NCBI GenBank assembly: GCA_025350945.1
Contig: JANXWW010000259.1
Location: forward strand, 1 to 23,934
Direction of reading: 5' to 3'
DNA: 23,934 nucleotides
Source: Burkholderiales bacterium
GTDB taxonomy: Bacteria; Pseudomonadota; Gammaproteobacteria; Burkholderiales; Usitatibacteraceae
Shown here piece by piece: positions 23,176 through 23,934 of this stretch (the first letter of the stretch is position 1; each line of letters opens with the position of its first letter). Both the position numbers and the translations under genes were made by a program. The notes beneath the pieces were generated by a model, which saw nothing but the letters and a program-made list of their open reading frames with translations, was not told the DNA's origin and made no database searches.

Positions 23176-23934
23176 TTACTTGGCCTTGCTACCTTGGCTC
23201 ATCAAAACAGAATGCAAATCAGAGCTGAATGCGCGCACTTGCTCCATCGCAGTTTTATTACGACGAATCAGCCAGTTGTACGATAGCACCGCAGGTACGG
23301 CCACGGCCAAGCCAATAGCTGTCATGATCAGCGCCTCACCAATCGGGCCCGCTACTTTGTCGAGTGAGGATTGACCTGATTGACCGATTGCAACCAGTGC
23401 GTGATAAATACCCCAAACCGTACCGAACAAACCAACGAACGGGGACGTTGAACCCACGGTCGCCAAGAATGCCAAACCATCGCCCAAACGGCTATTAACG
23501 TTATCGGTGGCACGCTGGATCGACATCGTGACCCATGTGTTGAAGTCAACATCGCCCATCAAACCGCCGTGGCGCTCAGTTGCTTTTAAGCCGCCTTCTG
23601 CGATGAAACGAAACGCACTGTCTTCATGTAGCGTGCTCATGCCTTGCGACAACGAACCTGCGTTCCAGAAGGTCTCGGTCGCGGCTTTTGACTCTTTCAT
23701 CAAACGACGCTGCTCGAAGAATTTTACGATCAGGATGTACCAGCTACCCATCGACATCACGACCAAAATAAATAGCACGAATTTGGCGACCAGATCGGCC
23801 TTGTCCCAAATCGCTTTGACGCCCAATCCTTCGCCAGAAGCGGCGGCAGGTGCAGCGATTGGAGCAGTCATTGCTGCTGCAGGTGATGCTACAGCTTCCG
23901 CTGGCTTTGCAGCATCTGCCGTCGGCGCTTGCGC
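23176..23934 (-). CDS. exbB: ExbB/TolQ/MotA family proton channel subunit, partial (5' end outside window)
   Basis: 252 residues are visible and the frame stays open to the window edge. An internal ATG at 23871 exists, but the upstream codons read as an Ala/Pro-rich stretch (AQAPTADAAKPAEAVASPAA), as in ExbB proteins with an exported, extended N terminus, so the true start is probably beyond 23934. Helices: VAKFVLFILVVMSMGSWYIL, then LAFLATVGSTSPFVGLFGTV with the following WGIYHALV, then GEALIMTAIGLAVAVPAVLS; the last two blocks are the MotA/TolQ/ExbB signature. With the two ExbD proteins it forms the motor that energises TonB-dependent uptake; tonB may lie just upstream. Confidence 0.92.
   Translation of the reverse strand, partial: AQAPTADAAKPAEAVASPAAAMTAPIAAPAAASGEGLGVKAIWDKADLVAKFVLFILVVMSMGSWYILIVKFFEQRRLMKESKAATETFWNAGSLSQGMSTLHEDSAFRFIAEGGLKATERHGGLMGDVDFNTWVTMSIQRATDNVNSRLGDGLAFLATVGSTSPFVGLFGTVWGIYHALVAIGQSGQSSLDKVAGPIGEALIMTAIGLAVAVPAVLSYNWLIRRNKTAMEQVRAFSSDLHSVLMSQGSKAK

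Noticed and set aside
23176..23871. exbB as a complete gene starting at 23871
   Set aside because: The frame is open for 21 more codons to the window edge with an Ala/Pro-rich composition typical of extended ExbB N termini, so it is treated as partial.
1..23934. tRNA, rRNA, CRISPR arrays, transposases
   Set aside because: None seen on either strand by eye; no spaced direct-repeat array and no transposase-like frame.

Overview
The window is most of one arm of a proteobacterial photosynthesis gene cluster, joined to a short stretch of housekeeping and envelope genes. The bacteriochlorophyll enzymes (light-independent protochlorophyllide reductase, Mg-chelatase H subunit, 3-vinyl hydratase), the reaction-centre H subunit and the PpsR/AerR regulator pair point to a purple or aerobic anoxygenic phototroph. 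Moderate GC, an exbB-exbD-exbD set and E. coli-like thyA/folA suggest a gammaproteobacterium, perhaps Xanthomonadales/Nevskiales-like. A betaproteobacterium cannot be excluded from the sequence alone.

Bases 1-10676 (minus strand) are one tightly packed transcription unit read bchF-bchN-bchB-bchH-bchL-bchM-lhaA-puhA. Nearly every junction is an ATGA or TGATG overlap or a 1-base gap, and puhA runs off the left edge. These genes cover Mg insertion (bchH), methylation (bchM), protochlorophyllide reduction (bchLNB) and 3-vinyl hydration (bchF). They then lead to LH1/reaction-centre assembly (lhaA, puhA).

Bases 10677-11044 form the divergent control region. Two PpsR-type palindromes share bases, and their outer halves serve as the -35 boxes of the two opposing promoters. 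A third PpsR-like site, an 11-bp perfect hairpin and a short open frame lie in the aerR leader.

Bases 11045-17617 (plus strand) read aerR-ppsR-bchG-(PucC-family gene)-bchP-tspO. They cover redox and B12/light control, then attachment and reduction of the phytyl/geranylgeranyl tail. The unit seems to continue into a DUF3422 membrane protein and a small three-helix membrane protein, ending at 19213.

Bases 19246-23934 (minus strand) hold non-photosynthetic genes: exbB (5' end outside the window), exbD, exbD, a terminator, a secreted TPR protein, thyA and folA. The edge of the photosynthesis cluster lies at the convergent point near 19214-19245. No RNA gene, insertion sequence or CRISPR array was seen.
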